This document shows, one piece after another, positions 34,050-45,874 of a stretch of 64,000 nucleotides of DNA (positions within the stretch are counted from its first letter, which is position 1; each line of letters starts with the position of its first letter). Source of the DNA: Hetaerina americana (lineage: Eukaryota > Arthropoda > Insecta > Odonata > Calopterygidae); assembly GCA_022747635.1 (NCBI GenBank), contig JAKTNV010000011.1, positions 20,485,481 through 20,549,480 on the forward strand, written 5' to 3'. The position numbers were made by a program, and so were the translations under genes. The notes below the pieces were generated by a model, which saw only the letters and a program-made list of their open reading frames with translations, made no database searches and was not told where the DNA came from.

Positions 34050-34420
34050 GGGGGAAAGGGATCTAAACACGTGTGTGCCTTTTCTGGACGGGAGGCTGGA
34101 TGTAATGTATCAGCGGGTTTTAGCACCCACAGCCCGCTGGAGTCCAGTCTTCACCGCCTCCTTTTAAGCCGGGTCATGTGCTCTCCCGCCCAATCGAGCG
34201 CACGCGCGCCGAATGCGGTCACGCGCTAGGTTCCTCTGCGGACCGATGATCATCCAAGTCCGTCGAGTAGCAAGCACTCCACTCAACGCCGTGCGGCGGT
34301 CGTTCCGAGAGCTCCCTCTCCCCTTGCCATCGGCACGCCCCTTCTCATTCCATGCCTCCCGCCATCTATGCTCTCGCAGTCAGTGTCATTTAAACCGTTT
34401 AGAACATCTCCGTTTATTCA
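34050..34420. other. GC-rich island 8, possible core promoter
   Basis: CpG-rich, non-repetitive sequence (cgcacgcgcgccgaatgcgg and neighbours). Near its right edge at 34377-34386 is gcagtcagtg, which contains the arthropod initiator-like TCAGT. No TATA box is placed at the expected distance and no downstream first exon was found, so promoter status is speculative. Confidence 0.25.
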
Positions 34421-35690
34421 ATCCGGAACGTTCACCCACACTTACACTCTATTCTGAAAACGGTAAATTCATTTGTTCACAATCTCGTGACATATTTTAA
34501 GAATTATTATAGAAGTAGAGCAGGAACGTGGTAGTGCAATGGTAGAGCGGTGGGACCAGGGTTGTGCTAAACGAGTTTTGATAGCATTAACACTATCAGC
34601 ATAAGAACAGTATACCTGAAAGTGACCATGCCTAATGTGGACGAAATTCCGGAGAAAGAATAGAATGGTGTAAACAGAATAGACAGTAGCTATAAAAAAT
34701 CTCAAAAGAAACCTTAAAAATAATTATGGGTCTACCACCTATGATGTACGAAGTCTTGAATAGGAAGTGAAAGACAGGCCGAAATTGACTGACGATCATC
34801 ATGGGTGGAAGAGAATTCACCAGAGTACATGGAAGAGAAATAAGGGAGCATCAATGTGATTTTATTAAAAGATGGAAGCAGGAATGACAGAATTCGACAT
34901 GGATAAAGATAAAGGAGTACTATCCAAACCTAAACGAAATAATGATAACGATTTTGCAAATGGATCGAAATGTAAACGAAAAGACATTGGGGCCATGATT
35001 CGTACTTGAAAAGAATATGAGAAAAAGAAACGGGGCATCACTTGTTCCTCTGATCTAAATCCGGACAAACTCATGTACCGAGTACTGGTGCGCAACGACT
35101 ACGCTTGAGAAAAAAAGCGGACCTAAGAGTTGGACTGGGAGATAGGGCAACTGCACTCGGGTACTCTCGAAGAAAGATGGCCTAAGCAGAGACCGCAGGT
35201 GACCTACGAAGACTCGGGAAAATGAGAATATAGGATTGCCATCAAGATAGAAGGCGATACTTTAAAGCAAGAAATGTAGGAGGAGATTATTTCAAAGAGC
35301 CGGAATCTTAAGATTAAAGATATAGTATATCTAAACTATAAGTTTTGCAACTTCCCTCATTCATGTTAATAGTCCAATAATTGTAAAAAATAAGAATTCA
35401 TAAGCGTCCAGGAAAATGTAGTTTAGGACTAAATCAATAACGTTTACCTAATTGATTTAAGTGTGTATCCTTGAAAATTTTCATAATTGTGTACTATTCT
35501 GTCTTCGGCTCACGCAGTGTGTTAGACGTGTGGGAATAAACTTTAATTTTCGTCAAAAATGAACTGTTTTATCCTTAAATTATCTTTGCATTTTAATAAA
35601 GAATGCAGTTATTCATTTTCACCGATGAAATTTATTTGACGTAATCTCCTCTCTGCCTACTTTTACATCAAACTTGGAATCATCACTGCG
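34421..35690. other. No gene seen (34421-35690)
   Basis: AT-rich. A possible SINE head (gaacgtggtagtgcaatgg at 34524) resembles the one at 53747 but has no body. Minus frames of 62-78 codons are unrecognised. Confidence 0.4.
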
Positions 35691-36110
35691 TAGAGAGGTC
35701 GCACAGCCTGTCCCATGCGTGTGACCTAAGGTATCTCCGTTGCCACCCCATGGCGACGAGTCGACGCTTTGGTACGCCAAATCCAGCGTTCAGCGAGTGC
35801 TCGCTCTTACTCGAAATCTCTGGGGGAACGCTTCGCCTGAGGCCCATGGTAGTATTTGCGGCCGAGGAGGATGAGGGAGCGGAGGGAGAGTGGGTATCGC
35901 GTCATTGGACGCTGTGGCGTGTGCAATTGGGCGAGAAGGAGGGTCCCATCCCCCACTTGATGGGGTGGCGGTCGGGGGACGTGTGTGTCGTTTGGCGTGG
36001 CGGAAGGCGGTTTGGTCTCTTTGAGGGAGAGGAAAGAACGAGGGGGAGGGGGGAACGGAGAGGTGGAAGGTTTTAAGGGGGAGGCGAAACTGAGAGAATT
36101 TCGGGGTAGG
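35690..36110. other. GC-rich island 9 with an open frame
   Basis: A 108-codon plus frame (35750-36076) begins at an ATG in good context (ccaccccatggcg). Its first 60 residues are of mixed composition; the last 30 are Arg/Gly-rich from a polypurine stretch. It could be a first coding exon, but the antisense frame 36115-35807 is equally open, there is no homology I recognise, and no clear donor site. Confidence 0.25.
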
Positions 36111-36354
36111 GTCACATTCGGGAAGGCAGCGTCATGCGTACGTTAATAAGGCAAGGCTCTGGTCGATGAAAACTAAATTATATTATTAACTGGCGTTTAT
36201 TTCAGTATACGTTTCCTAGTATCCAGTGCAGTAAATGGTGATGCCCATGTATTACTTTCTTTTGTTTTCCGGATCATTTTTGCCATTATTTTTTTATGAA
36301 ACTCGAATAGTCAATGATGTTACCAGGGACTTTTACCGGTCTATTTCGTATTCC

Positions 36355-36485
36355 ACCATTCCTAAGGGTCGTGATAGAAGGGAAAATGCTGGTTAAGCGG
36401 ACTAGAGGTAGGAAGAGAATAGGCCCTTTTGACAGCGCGAGTGCGGATTGAAGAAATGAACTTGGAAATAATGTAGGGATAACAT
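36355..36485 (+). repeat. LINE fragment
   Basis: gtcgtgatagaagggaaaat, gctggttaagcgg and the following agaggtaggaagaga match the LKTVIEGRMLGKRG-encoding segment. No tail. Confidence 0.6.
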
Positions 36486-36861
36486 TATTAAGTTCTCGTT
36501 TTACGTGGATAGTAGTCTTTCGGGACCATCGAGAACCTTCGCAGTCGTGTCATAAGTGTGCTGTAGCAATGCTGTTTACTCCTGTTTCTAATTGAACGAT
36601 TAATAATTTTCTCTACTGTCATCCATACGTTTCCATTTATAAATTGTTTCATATTTTAAAACGGAATGCTGCATCAAATATATATTCCTTCGACGAACTT
36701 TTACATATTCGACAGCTTATCGCCGTCTGCTGTCTGCCCGTTATGCACTTAAATTGTCGTTGACAAAAAGCGCATTTTATCCGTGATGCGTTTGGAAATT
36801 GTTTTGATTGGACAGTTTTAATTTATTTGGGTTTTGCGCTTTCTTCCAATCCCTTCTTCCA

Positions 36862-37040
36862 TTGGAAGAGCGTGGTAGTTTTGTGTGGCGACTGGAGGAC
36901 CCGTTTTCGAATCACGGTGACTCAAGCAAGACACCCTCAGCTTCACTCTTGTGGTGTGATCGTTATGGTACCAGGTACCCCTCGGATACCATAGGTAGTG
37001 CCGTGATACCTGTAGGAGCTGGCCCACATCTCATGAGCCT
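36862..37040 (+). repeat. tRNA-derived SINE, family B copy 2 (degenerate)
   Basis: Head agagcgtggtagttttgtg, B-box remnant ttttcgaatcacggtga, then agacaccctcagcttcactc and tggtaccaggtacccctcgg, the order seen in the copies at 23830 and 60655. The tail is missing or merged into adjacent LINE sequence. Confidence 0.6.
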
Positions 37041-37069
37041 TCAAAATACGCCTATCCTCTCACCTCAAC

Positions 37070-37325
37070 TGCCAAGTCTCTGAGCCTTACAAAATTACTG
37101 TCCACATCAACCATATTTTACTGTCACCATTTTCTTGTAATCAATTATCTCCTCTTCGCAAAACTTCTTTGCCTTGGTATTTCTGTTCTACTGTCCGTAT
37201 CACGAGGTCTCTTACCTGGTCTGCTCAAATCCCTCTTATTTTAGTGTTTACTTTGTTAAAGATACTCTACCTTGCACAGTTCCTCTTCGTAAAAACACCT
37301 CCCAGAAACGAGAGAATCGTGCATG
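37070..37325 (-). repeat. LINE reverse-transcriptase remnant (minus)
   Basis: Complementary to the region encoding YLG to SKDVKKRL in the copy at 29140-29795: ccaagtctctgagccttaca, cttcgcaaaacttctttgcc and accttgcacagttcc. Decayed. Confidence 0.6.
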
Positions 37326-37403
37326 GAGAGTCTCGTAGATGAAGTTTCTATCTGTTATTATTTATTACGACCCCTTTCAATGTTTTACTCCTCATTGTAG
37401 GAG

Positions 37404-37650
37404 CATGGTAATTTATTCAGCAGAGTACTCAACTGATCAGTAGGCCCGGGTCAGATTAAAGGCTCCCCGAAGGTCGCCCAAACTGTGTTAAATTTCGGGT
37501 TTTAAAGATTTTACTATGAGATCACGGGTGGGACAAGGAAAGGAAGTTTCACCCACCCTGTTAATATGTGATTGTCACTCGCCACCTAGGGCTTTAGTGA
37601 GCTCTACCTTCATCTATCAAACCCAACCTATGCGTTGATTACTGTGGTTT
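37404..37650 (+). repeat. SINE, family B-related copy 3
   Basis: tRNA-like start (catggtaatttattcagcag) with a weak B box (gcccgggtcagattaaa), an unrelated middle, then the family end: gagctctaccttcatctatc, aaacccaacc and gcgttgattactgtgg. The shared 3' end suggests a common LINE partner. Confidence 0.6.
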
Positions 37651-38460
37651 CTGTTTTTTTTATCCGGCCCTGTAGACAGCATCGAGGAGGCGGCCGACGG
37701 CTGTATCAAGCTCGACAAACTCTCGGCGTTTGGAGGAGGAAGGGAGAAAAAGAGAGATAGAGGAAGGGTGAGGGTGATGGGTGGTAGGGAGGTCTCACAC
37801 ACGCTCGCACAGCGTGCGATGGTAGGGGTGGGGACGGCGAGTGGATCTGTCGTTCGGAGGGGTTAAGGGGTTTTTCGTGGCAGGCGGGCGTGAGAGTAGT
37901 GGAGTGAGTGCGTGGAGTAGTGTCCGCCGACATTGGGGGTAGGGGCAACTTGTCGCAATGGGATGGGATACCTCCCCCCACAATTCCTCCCTCCTACACC
38001 CCACTTCTCCTCCGGCCTCACCCCTCCTCGTGAGGGAGATGGAGAAGGAGACGAACTCCGGGGCGAGAGAGGAGTACGAGGGGCGTAGGTTGTGGATGAG
38101 GGGGCGTCTACTACCGATCGACCCGAGTGGGGCGGGGGGAAGATAGGAGGAGGAAGTGGTCCAGGGTCGGAGGGGAGAGTGTGGGTGGAGGGGGGATAGG
38201 GGCGGAGGTCCAAGGGGGAGGAGGCTGGCGCCTCTGTGGTCGTATCTTCGCGGGATTAACTTGTCGTCGCGGGAGATGGAGTGTGATGCCCTGGGGAGTA
38301 GGAGGGGGGGCTGAGAGTGTGTGTGTGTGTGTGTGTCGGTCGGACCCTGACTGACTGACTACTGTCGCTGGACCCGTTAAGAGGGGGAGGAGTGCGGTGT
38401 GGAGGGAGAGTGAGAGAGAGAGAGTGGTGGAGTTTGGTGGAAGAGTCGGTGGCTAACAGG
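37650..38460. other. GC-rich island 10
   Basis: Strongly G-rich on the plus strand (37730-37960 and 38000-38420), with (GT)n at 38317-38336 and short GA runs. Minus-strand frames of 61-116 codons are Pro/Ser/His-rich artefacts. Confidence 0.45.
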
Positions 38461-40880
38461 ATTTAAAGCAGTCGTTCCCTTACCCTCAAGAGTCCGGCGC
38501 CCGCTCTCCTTGAAAATATAATTCCGTCGTTTTCTCCTTTGTCACCGAATCCTTTAAGCTCCGGTGAGACCCTTTTTTTCCCAATGGAACGCGAGGAAAG
38601 TGTTTTTTTGTATTTACAATGCGAATTTTTGCATTCCAGGCATATTATCAACCCTCTTGTACTCATTTTCTTTCCTCCCCCTCCTCTCCCGCTCAACTCT
38701 GAATATTACTTATGGTAATTGGTACAGGAAATTATTATTTTCTCCCGTGGATAAAAATTTGGCGAGAAAAGTGAAACTCTTGTTAAGATTTAAGATCACA
38801 CCGATCTCAACCTGCGTTTAACCCCCGCCTTCATGAGATTAAGAAGATTTACACTTACCGTCACAACCAAATATCATTCATTGTCGTTGCTATACAAAAA
38901 ACGTCGTCTGTATATATCACAATGAAGTGCGTCGCATAAAATAGAACGGACGTATTTAGGATGTGTTATAAAATTCTAGAATAAACCATAAGGGTTTCCG
39001 TAGTCTGCCCAGAGTATGTTGGGAGAGTAGGTTTTGCTTAAATGATGGAACACTCTGTTAAGACAGTGAGATTAGAATTTGGGAGTGGGATGCTCTGCGG
39101 CGTGAAATAGCGCAGGAGTAAGTAAGTTATGCTAAAGTATTTCGGAGGAAGATTGTTCGCGAAAAAATTCTCAATCCGTTTGTTGTGACTTACGAACTTC
39201 TGAGCGTTGGCCAAAATCGTTTTACCTCGGCAGCCACGTTGCTCGCACTTCGCCCTTCAACTGTAATCTATTAATATCTGTAATCATTCTTTTACCGCTT
39301 GTGCCATTCTCCGCTGCGAAAGGGGAGGACAAGAGTAATGCGCCAATCTCACAATTGGCGGTGAAATGGGATGATTTTGTACTCAGCTTTTAAAGCGCAA
39401 AAAGAAAATTGTTTAGCCTGAAGCTTCTCTCACGGTATTTGCAATTTGTGATTTTTCCTTTGATCGTTGTGAGTTTTCATTTATATGCCTGAGGGATGAT
39501 ATCGGGATGTTCTGAAAATCCTCCGCCATTAAAAAAAAACCAATCTAACGTTAACCGTAATTCGCAACGTTGCTTATTTACCGAAAAATATCATGCGTAC
39601 ACCTCGTCGAAACTTCAAAACAGCGCGACGGTTTCAAACGTGTGTAGGTAATTTTTTTAGACTTTTTTGCATTTGTAAATTGAGAATTGCAAGTGTCGCG
39701 GACAAAAAGTTTAAATTGTAGAAAAAAAATTTTAATTGACTAGCAGAACTTTGAAAAAAGTGTGCTGCAATTGTATAATGGATGTAAAAAGATAAACTTT
39801 TAGATGAATTTAGAATCGAATTTGCAGTTTTCCTTTGTGTTCTGTATATCGGAAGCTTAGGAAAGAGTAAATCATCATTTCCCAAGTCTCACTAAGAGTT
39901 CTATTACCCCACACGATATAGTCATGCCCTCAAATGAAATGTACCAGCTAGATCGTGGAGCATATAAATTACATTTGTACGTTGTACGATCTTTACCTGT
40001 TTCGTTGGTTATCCTCAGAAAATGTGGATTTTAGAAAGTAATCCCCTCGCAGATTTCTGCGTTCAGTTCTCTCCAAGCACGGTGAAGCAAAATGCATTTT
40101 GATTCATGCCATTTTTGAAGACATCACAAATTTCCTAAGCAATAGTACGCGGCAGCTTCAGATTTTACGTTTAGCAAAACCATGGCCATCAACCCGGAAT
40201 TTTGATGGGATAGGCGACGGTGGCCTTCACCCCATGTACGGCATGTGAAATTCACTCATTACATGATAGGGTATCAGTTTTCTTACTGCTTCCCTTGTGG
40301 TTTCCTCAGAAGATCTGGATACCCTAAACTTAAAGCAACTTGGGTGAAGCTAACGTTGCCCAGAAACGTAATTTGGAATCGAACCAAGGAAATCCGATCA
40401 GCCGTCCACTCCGCCCCACTACCAATTTGTAAGTCAACGTTTTCATTTGTATTAACCTTCGGGTATGGAGAAGTGTAGGCAGTAGTTATTTCGACGGCGG
40501 ATGTTGATTTCCTGAACAGTTTTCAACATTCCATCCCCAATTTTTCAAAATCTTGCAATGTGGAAAATTTAACGTTACCGCGCGATATCGTTTCGAAAAA
40601 GTTTAATCGCTCAAATATTGATATAGCGAGGACTCACAGGTTGAAAAGTAAAAGACAACTACAGCGTTTCCCGTGTTTTTGAGGACCCCTGAGAAATAAG
40701 TCATGCTAAATAAGCTGCGTGTTAAACTTGAATTTTTGAGATGATATTAATACAATAAATATATGTGTTTAAATATAATCAGAGGGTTTTTTTATAAGCA
40801 TATCCTGTCGTAATAATTATTGAATTAATAAATCCGATGTATATTATTAAATGATATGATAGCATATATTCACTATATAA
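38461..40880. other. No gene seen (38461-40880)
   Basis: A 2.4-kb AT-rich stretch with no repeat I can identify and only short frames on both strands (for example plus 38564-38821 and 40245-40478; minus 39634-39885). It could be old intergenic or intronic DNA. Confidence 0.45.
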
Positions 40881-40887
40881 TAATGAC

Positions 40888-40935
40888 ACTCCAAAAACCT
40901 ACCTTAACCGGTAGATTACCTTAAAATAAAAAATA
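40888..40935 (+). repeat. Solo LINE tail
   Basis: ccaaaaacctaccttaaccg followed by gtagattacc and an A/T-rich run. Only the last part of the LINE is present. Confidence 0.7.
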
Positions 40936-41129
40936 ATGACACATCAGCGGTAGGGCAATTACTCACCATCTTTGGATCCGTGAATGCGCCTTACCCAGCG
41001 AAAGAATTTTAAATCGACTTTAAGAGCACTTATGTTGGGGTGAATGTCGATTCTCGATCCTCTTCTCTACATGTATATTTTTCTCTATGTCATCCTCTTC
41101 CGGATCACCGGCAGCATCGAAATACTTGG

Positions 41130-41710
41130 AACATCGCGCGTCGAAGCGGGGTTAAGGGAAGCGATTTTTCCCGGGATGCGCGCTGCGGGGCAAGAGGAGA
41201 TGGAAACGCGTTTGAGTTCGACGAGGCGGGCGGGGAGAGAGGAGTTGGGGAGTGAGGGAGGAGGTGGAAGGGGCTGAGAGCGTGGTGTGACGGAGAGGGG
41301 AGGAGGCGCCGAGAGGGATGATGGGAAGGGGCGCCGGGGGGGCGAGTGAGGGAGAGAGGGTTGAGAGACCCCGAGAGAGGTGATAGCCCGGCGTGAAAGG
41401 GGATTAATTAATCTAGCACTTCAATTAATTTAAATAAAACACTTTCTCCTCTCCCCCTCCGCTGTCTTCCCGCACGCATCATGTCCTCCCCCAAGCCAAG
41501 CTGCGCAGTTACTGGTCTTGTCTCCTTCCCTTAAAAGAGCATTCTTTTGTTTCCCTTGTCGCCTTAGTCCTCCTCCTCCTCCCTTCTCGCTCTCCAATCT
41601 GCCGCCTTCCTATGGGCGGTTTCATCAATTCCTCTCGCGAGTCGATTAGTCGGAGACCGTTGACTTTGTCGTCTCCCCTTCTTGTCCTCGAGTTCTTTAA
41701 GCGATTGAAA
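41130..41710. other. GC-rich island 11
   Basis: G-rich plus strand at 41150-41400, C/T-rich at 41440-41700. Overlapping frames on both strands, none recognised. Confidence 0.4.
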
Positions 41711-41740
41711 CGGGTATAATCCCAAACAAAAATCCTCTCT

Positions 41741-42145
41741 TTGTTGACATATCCGAGAGTATTTCAAGGTGAAGTATTTTTAGACGATCTCTTTAACGAG
41801 GGACTTTACTCATCGGCTTTTGATTACACTGCGTCAATAAAATGTATTTGCAACATTAATTCAAGGATTAATCTTTCTTTTTACGGGTATGGTTCATTAA
41901 AAAAACATAACAATTCACTGAGAAATTCACTGATACAATTCGAGTTTAATTTTGGTTCTCATTTCTCACACATTAACAATGATCTCGCATATATATGGGA
42001 GCTCATTTGTTTTGCGTCGCATTTCATTACTAAATTTATTATTGGCAGGAGCTATACAGGTGCGCGTATAGGCAAGGTGTTTTGTGGTAAAGAAATTATT
42101 ACATTGAGGATAAACTGCGATAACATTTGTTTTTTGTACCTGTAA
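41741..42145 (+). CDS. Unrecognised 134-codon open frame in AT-rich DNA
   Basis: The frame is unusually long for its AT-rich surroundings. It has a balanced composition rich in Phe, Ile, Asn, Ser and Tyr, with several Cys. There is no repeat content, no obvious signal peptide and no domain I recognise. It starts in a plain ATG context just after a GC-rich island, and no splice sites stand out. It may be a chance frame or a lineage-specific gene; confidence that it is translated is low. Confidence 0.2.
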   Translation: MLTYPRVFQGEVFLDDLFNEGLYSSAFDYTASIKCICNINSRINLSFYGYGSLKKHNNSLRNSLIQFEFNFGSHFSHINNDLAYIWELICFASHFITKFIIGRSYTGARIGKVFCGKEIITLRINCDNICFLYL

Positions 42146-42304
42146 GATGTTTTTTTTTCATTTGGGGCGCATGCAAATATCCAATCTTAAATGCTTTATG
42201 CAAATATGGCTGGAATATTCTCCATGGATACGGGGTCGTAACGGTAAAATGAGAAATATATTATTTGGGAAGGGTTAATTAAGCTTTTATGGACGATTTT
42301 CAAA

Positions 42305-42425
42305 CATGAGGGTTGAAAAAGAAACTTTGCACTTCCAAAATAAAGATTTAATTCTTCACACGACCATGGTTTCGATGCTGCGCATCAACATCACGTGTTC
42401 ATCATCAGATTTTCACCCAATCATG
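42305..42425 (-). repeat. Possible Penelope-like tail with hammerhead-type core (minus)
   Basis: On the minus strand CTGATGA (42408-42402) is followed by gatgcgcagcatc, a perfect 5-bp stem with 3-nt loop, and immediately GAAAC (42373-42369), then an A/T-rich tail with aatctttattttgg. This order matches the tail of the Penelope-like fragment at 11646. No coding part is attached. Confidence 0.4.
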
Positions 42426-43319
42426 CCACTAGCCCTCGTTAATAATCATTAGGGTAAAAAGCGCATCGTCCTTATTTTTTCCTTGTTTACTTCGTGCTTT
42501 TTTACTCTCAACGAAGAAAGTATTTTGTGGTCGTCAATCCGAAGTAAGCTGTGGTCCAATACACAGCGTCTATCGCAATTGTCGAAGCATTCAAGAGGTT
42601 GCCATCTTTCTCATTGTACTATATACCGACGGGCTATCCTTCGTTCCTACCCTTTTTCTTATCAAGCGACTGCATGTCATGCTTTCTGCGTAACCTAGGT
42701 TTCGTTTGTTTTGTTTCCTTTTCCCACGGTCACTTGCGTGATAAAGTTCGGGTTTCTTCTACCCTGAAACCATGGCAGTGACGCCGATGCCACTACGTCA
42801 TTCATGTCACTCTATGTAAGCGGAAAGTGGAACTCCTGACCGGAGGGTGTAATGACAAACGAAAGATATTTTATTTCATTGCTCTGCATTTTGATAATGT
42901 TTTGCGAAAGGATTCGTCCTTATGTCATATTGTAATTTATAAGGTACTATTACAGCTATTAACATATATATTTTTTTAGCAGTCTAAAATGCTAAATTTC
43001 TTCTTAGGGTAAATTGCTGTGGTACTGCTAAGGCAATAGTAAGGACATTTCCTGTTAGAATGGCATGGTAATTAATACTTTCCCTGAGTATCCAAGTTTA
43101 CCACCTTTGTTGCCTCTCATCCAGAAATCTCATCTATTCCTTCTGCGATAACATTGTTTTTTCATGTCTTATATTAATTGAAATTTCTCCGGGTCACTTT
43201 TGGAACAATTTGAATTTTTTGCCAGGTAGACGTTAGTAGAAGTTAGGTCGTGTACAAGTCAGTTCAGCTTTGTATAAGACAGGGTCTTCACTCTTGCACC
43301 ATAAGCATTCTCCGCTATC
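42426..43319. other. No gene seen (42426-43319)
   Basis: Two overlapping plus frames (42483-42698 and 42551-42781) have no features. The rest is AT-rich. Confidence 0.4.
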
Positions 43320-43321
43320 TA

Positions 43322-44074
43322 CGAGGGTTATCCGGAAAGTAGTACCCGTTCGTGCCGCATGAAGTGCTGACGACGCGAGTAGCCGCTGGACGAGGTCAGA
43401 TAGCTTCAGTGGCTTGTCTGCCTTCTCTGAGCCAAGTTGCATGACGCTAGCATTGCCTGTGTTGTTTCTGTGATTGTTTACAATGTTTAAAAAAATTGAG
43501 AACGCCGCCAGTTGTGAAGTGAGGGCAGTGATTAAATTCCTCAATGCAAGAAACGTTCGCCCATGTGATATTCATCGCCAATTAAAGGAGGTGTATGGAG
43601 ACAATGTAATGGACGAGTCGTCTGTTCGGCGGTGGTGTCGCAACTTCAACATGGGGAGGGGGAACACACACGACGATGAGCGTTCGGAGAGACCGTCTGT
43701 TATTACAGACCAACTGGTGAGCTCAGTTGACGAATTCGTGAGGAACGATCGGCGCGTCACAATTGATGACATCTGTGAGCATTTTCCCAATGTTTCTCGA
43801 ACAATTGTTCATGAAATTGTTAAACACCATCTGCATTATGCAAAAATTTGTGCAAGATGGGTCCCTCGCGTATCTCAATGAGCTGGCGGCGAAGGACTAT
43901 GCAGCAGGAATACAGAAACTTGTCACACGTTATGACAAATGCCTTAATTTGCTTGGAGATTATGTTGAGAAGTAGTTTAAAGTATCCTCTTTCAAATAAA
44001 ATTTTTTATGTTTGTTAATATTTACTTTTGTGTCTTTATTTCACGAACGGGTACTACTTTCCGGATGACCCTCG
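43322..44074 (+). mobile_element. Internally deleted mariner element
   Basis: Terminal inverted repeats of about 33 bp, beginning cgagggttatccggaaagta on the left and cgagggtcatccggaaagta on the right (minus strand), differ at one internal position. TA duplications flank it at 43320-43321 and 44075-44076. At 753 bp it is roughly 550 bp shorter than a complete mariner. It keeps the transposase start and end but not the catalytic middle. With both ends intact it could be mobilised by a related transposase; this is inference. Confidence 0.92.
43474..43970 (+). pseudogene. Mariner transposase remnant, catalytic core deleted
   Basis: The 135-codon frame (43474-43881) gives the N-terminal helix-turn-helix region: VRAVIKFLNARNVRPCDIHR, SVRRWCRNFNMGR, the D-ERSERPS linker, and RWVPR at residues 129-133 (the WVPH-type motif). 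It then stops. In another frame 43879-43972 encodes AAKDYAAGIQKLVTRYDKCL followed by NLLGDYVEK, the usual extreme C-terminus. The segment that would hold the three catalytic aspartates is missing. The junction lies at about 43865-43885 and shifts the frame. The protein cannot be catalytically active. Confidence 0.9.
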
Positions 44075-44076
44075 TA

Positions 44077-45540
44077 TGTTTCATCATAGCATACGAAAAC
44101 AGAACATATATTCATCCGCAGTCAAACGAAAACGAAAGGTTATAAGTACAAAATTACATTTTGTATATTTTAGATTACGAAATTCGCTCAATCGGGCAGT
44201 TGATGTGCTGTATGTATATCATACCATGTGATGTGTCAACTATTGAAATACTCGCAAACCTGACATTTTTCACTTCATGTCGTAAAAATGCAATAAAAAT
44301 AATTTTTAGTCCCGAAACTTTCCGAAGAATTTGGTGTTTCCTTGCTCTTGTCAGGGAGTAGCTTCCTCAAATTCTTATCACGGAGTAGCAACCAGTGATA
44401 ACTCTGTTATCGCAACACGCGGCCATTTACAGGGGAGAACTAGAGTAAATACCAGCTTCGAATCTCTATGATTGTTCGAACAGAATCCATCATCGGGATC
44501 GTCTTTACATAAACTAAAGAAAACGTGGAGGAGCGTAACGCAACATGGATTAAAACCGGTTCCGAATCACGCGATTCGTGAGAATAAGAACGCTGCGTGC
44601 AGGGCTCTGATGAGTACAAAAAATAGGTTTTTAAGTACTCAAGACAATTCGTGACTGTTTGATGGTTTTCACAAGAATTACTCATTTTCTAAGCCTAAAC
44701 AAAGGCTTCGGAGGATATTTTGCAATATTCCCTGATAAGTTAATTTGATGCCGATATAGGAACAATCATTATGCTATTGTCAATGTTTCGTAGGAGGAGT
44801 GTAATGGTTAGTAAATACATAATTATCAACCCATCGGACGTACAGAAATACGAAGCGTTGTCCTTGTGTGGAGTTGCGTCCTCTGTATTCGTAGCAAACT
44901 ACCGTCAGAGTAGGGAATTGTTGTGAGACAGAAAGGCAAAGTATCCCAGTCGAATTCCATCGATAAGGATCTTGAGTTGAATAGGACTTGGGCTTAGGGA
45001 TTTGCTCTAGTACAATTTGACCTTAGACCTTCGCGACAACGAAGGTAAGAGCCAGTAAACGCTTCACTTGATAAAATTGAAAGAAAACTACTGAGACGAG
45101 ATTTAAACCATTATCAGAAGCGTAGTTTCAGTCTTTTATGTTCCGATACCATTATCGATAACTTGTAATAAATTGCCATCAGGATGCAAACATGCACCCC
45201 ATTCTCCGCGCTCTCGCCAACAGCACGGAAAAAATCTTGATCAAATTTATGATTGGAAATTTAACAGTTTTGTTTATTTACTTGTTTCGAAAGTGAATTT
45301 CGCAATATTGAAAACGTTTAAAATTACGCAGCTCGTTTAAATATGCCGCACTGAAGCACGAAGGCTGTGTTGGAGGGGATATGAAGTCTGGTTAGCGAGG
45401 TTGAGGGAATGATTTATTCGGTGGCCTGTAGGATGGAAGGAAGGGCGGTAAAAGTGTATGTATAATTAAATATTGTTTTTTTTAAATGTCTTTTGGTTTA
45501 AGGGTACTAGGTGTTATGTTCGGGAAATCTCAGAAGAGTA
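44077..45540. other. No gene seen (44077-45540)
   Basis: AT-rich. Short frames on both strands (44161-44361 plus; 44440-44685 minus) without features. Confidence 0.4.
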
Positions 45541-45544
45541 GCAG

Positions 45545-45585
45545 TCCCTTGGTCCATCAAAAACCCATCCTGAGCATATTATAGT
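45545..45585 (+). repeat. Solo LINE tail (diverged)
   Basis: ggtccatcaaaaacccatcc followed by tgagcatattatagtgg, a diverged form of the ccatcaaaaacctacctt tail. Confidence 0.45.
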
Positions 45586-45874
45586 GGTATTAACAAGAAA
45601 AATCACTTGAAGTTGGCGTTTTTCGTTAAAACTGGGGGCGTCACGATGTATGTATTTTTCATTTGGTATAACTAGATTCGTTCGTGTCTCAATTCAGTAT
45701 TAATAGGCACTAAAAAGTAACTCCTAAAAAAAATGCGACACTGTATTTTTGTGGTCGCTCGAGGAGTATTTTTTTGCGTAATATTTCGAAAGAGACGCGT
45801 TATGATTGGTAGACTGATGAAATGGTGGGAAGCACTTTCATTTTAAATGCTTTGGTATCTGTGATATATTTTAT

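Noticed and set aside
43233..43544. 103-codon minus frame overlapping the second mariner
   Set aside because: It runs through the TIR and 5' untranslated part of the element antisense to the transposase, with no family resemblance.
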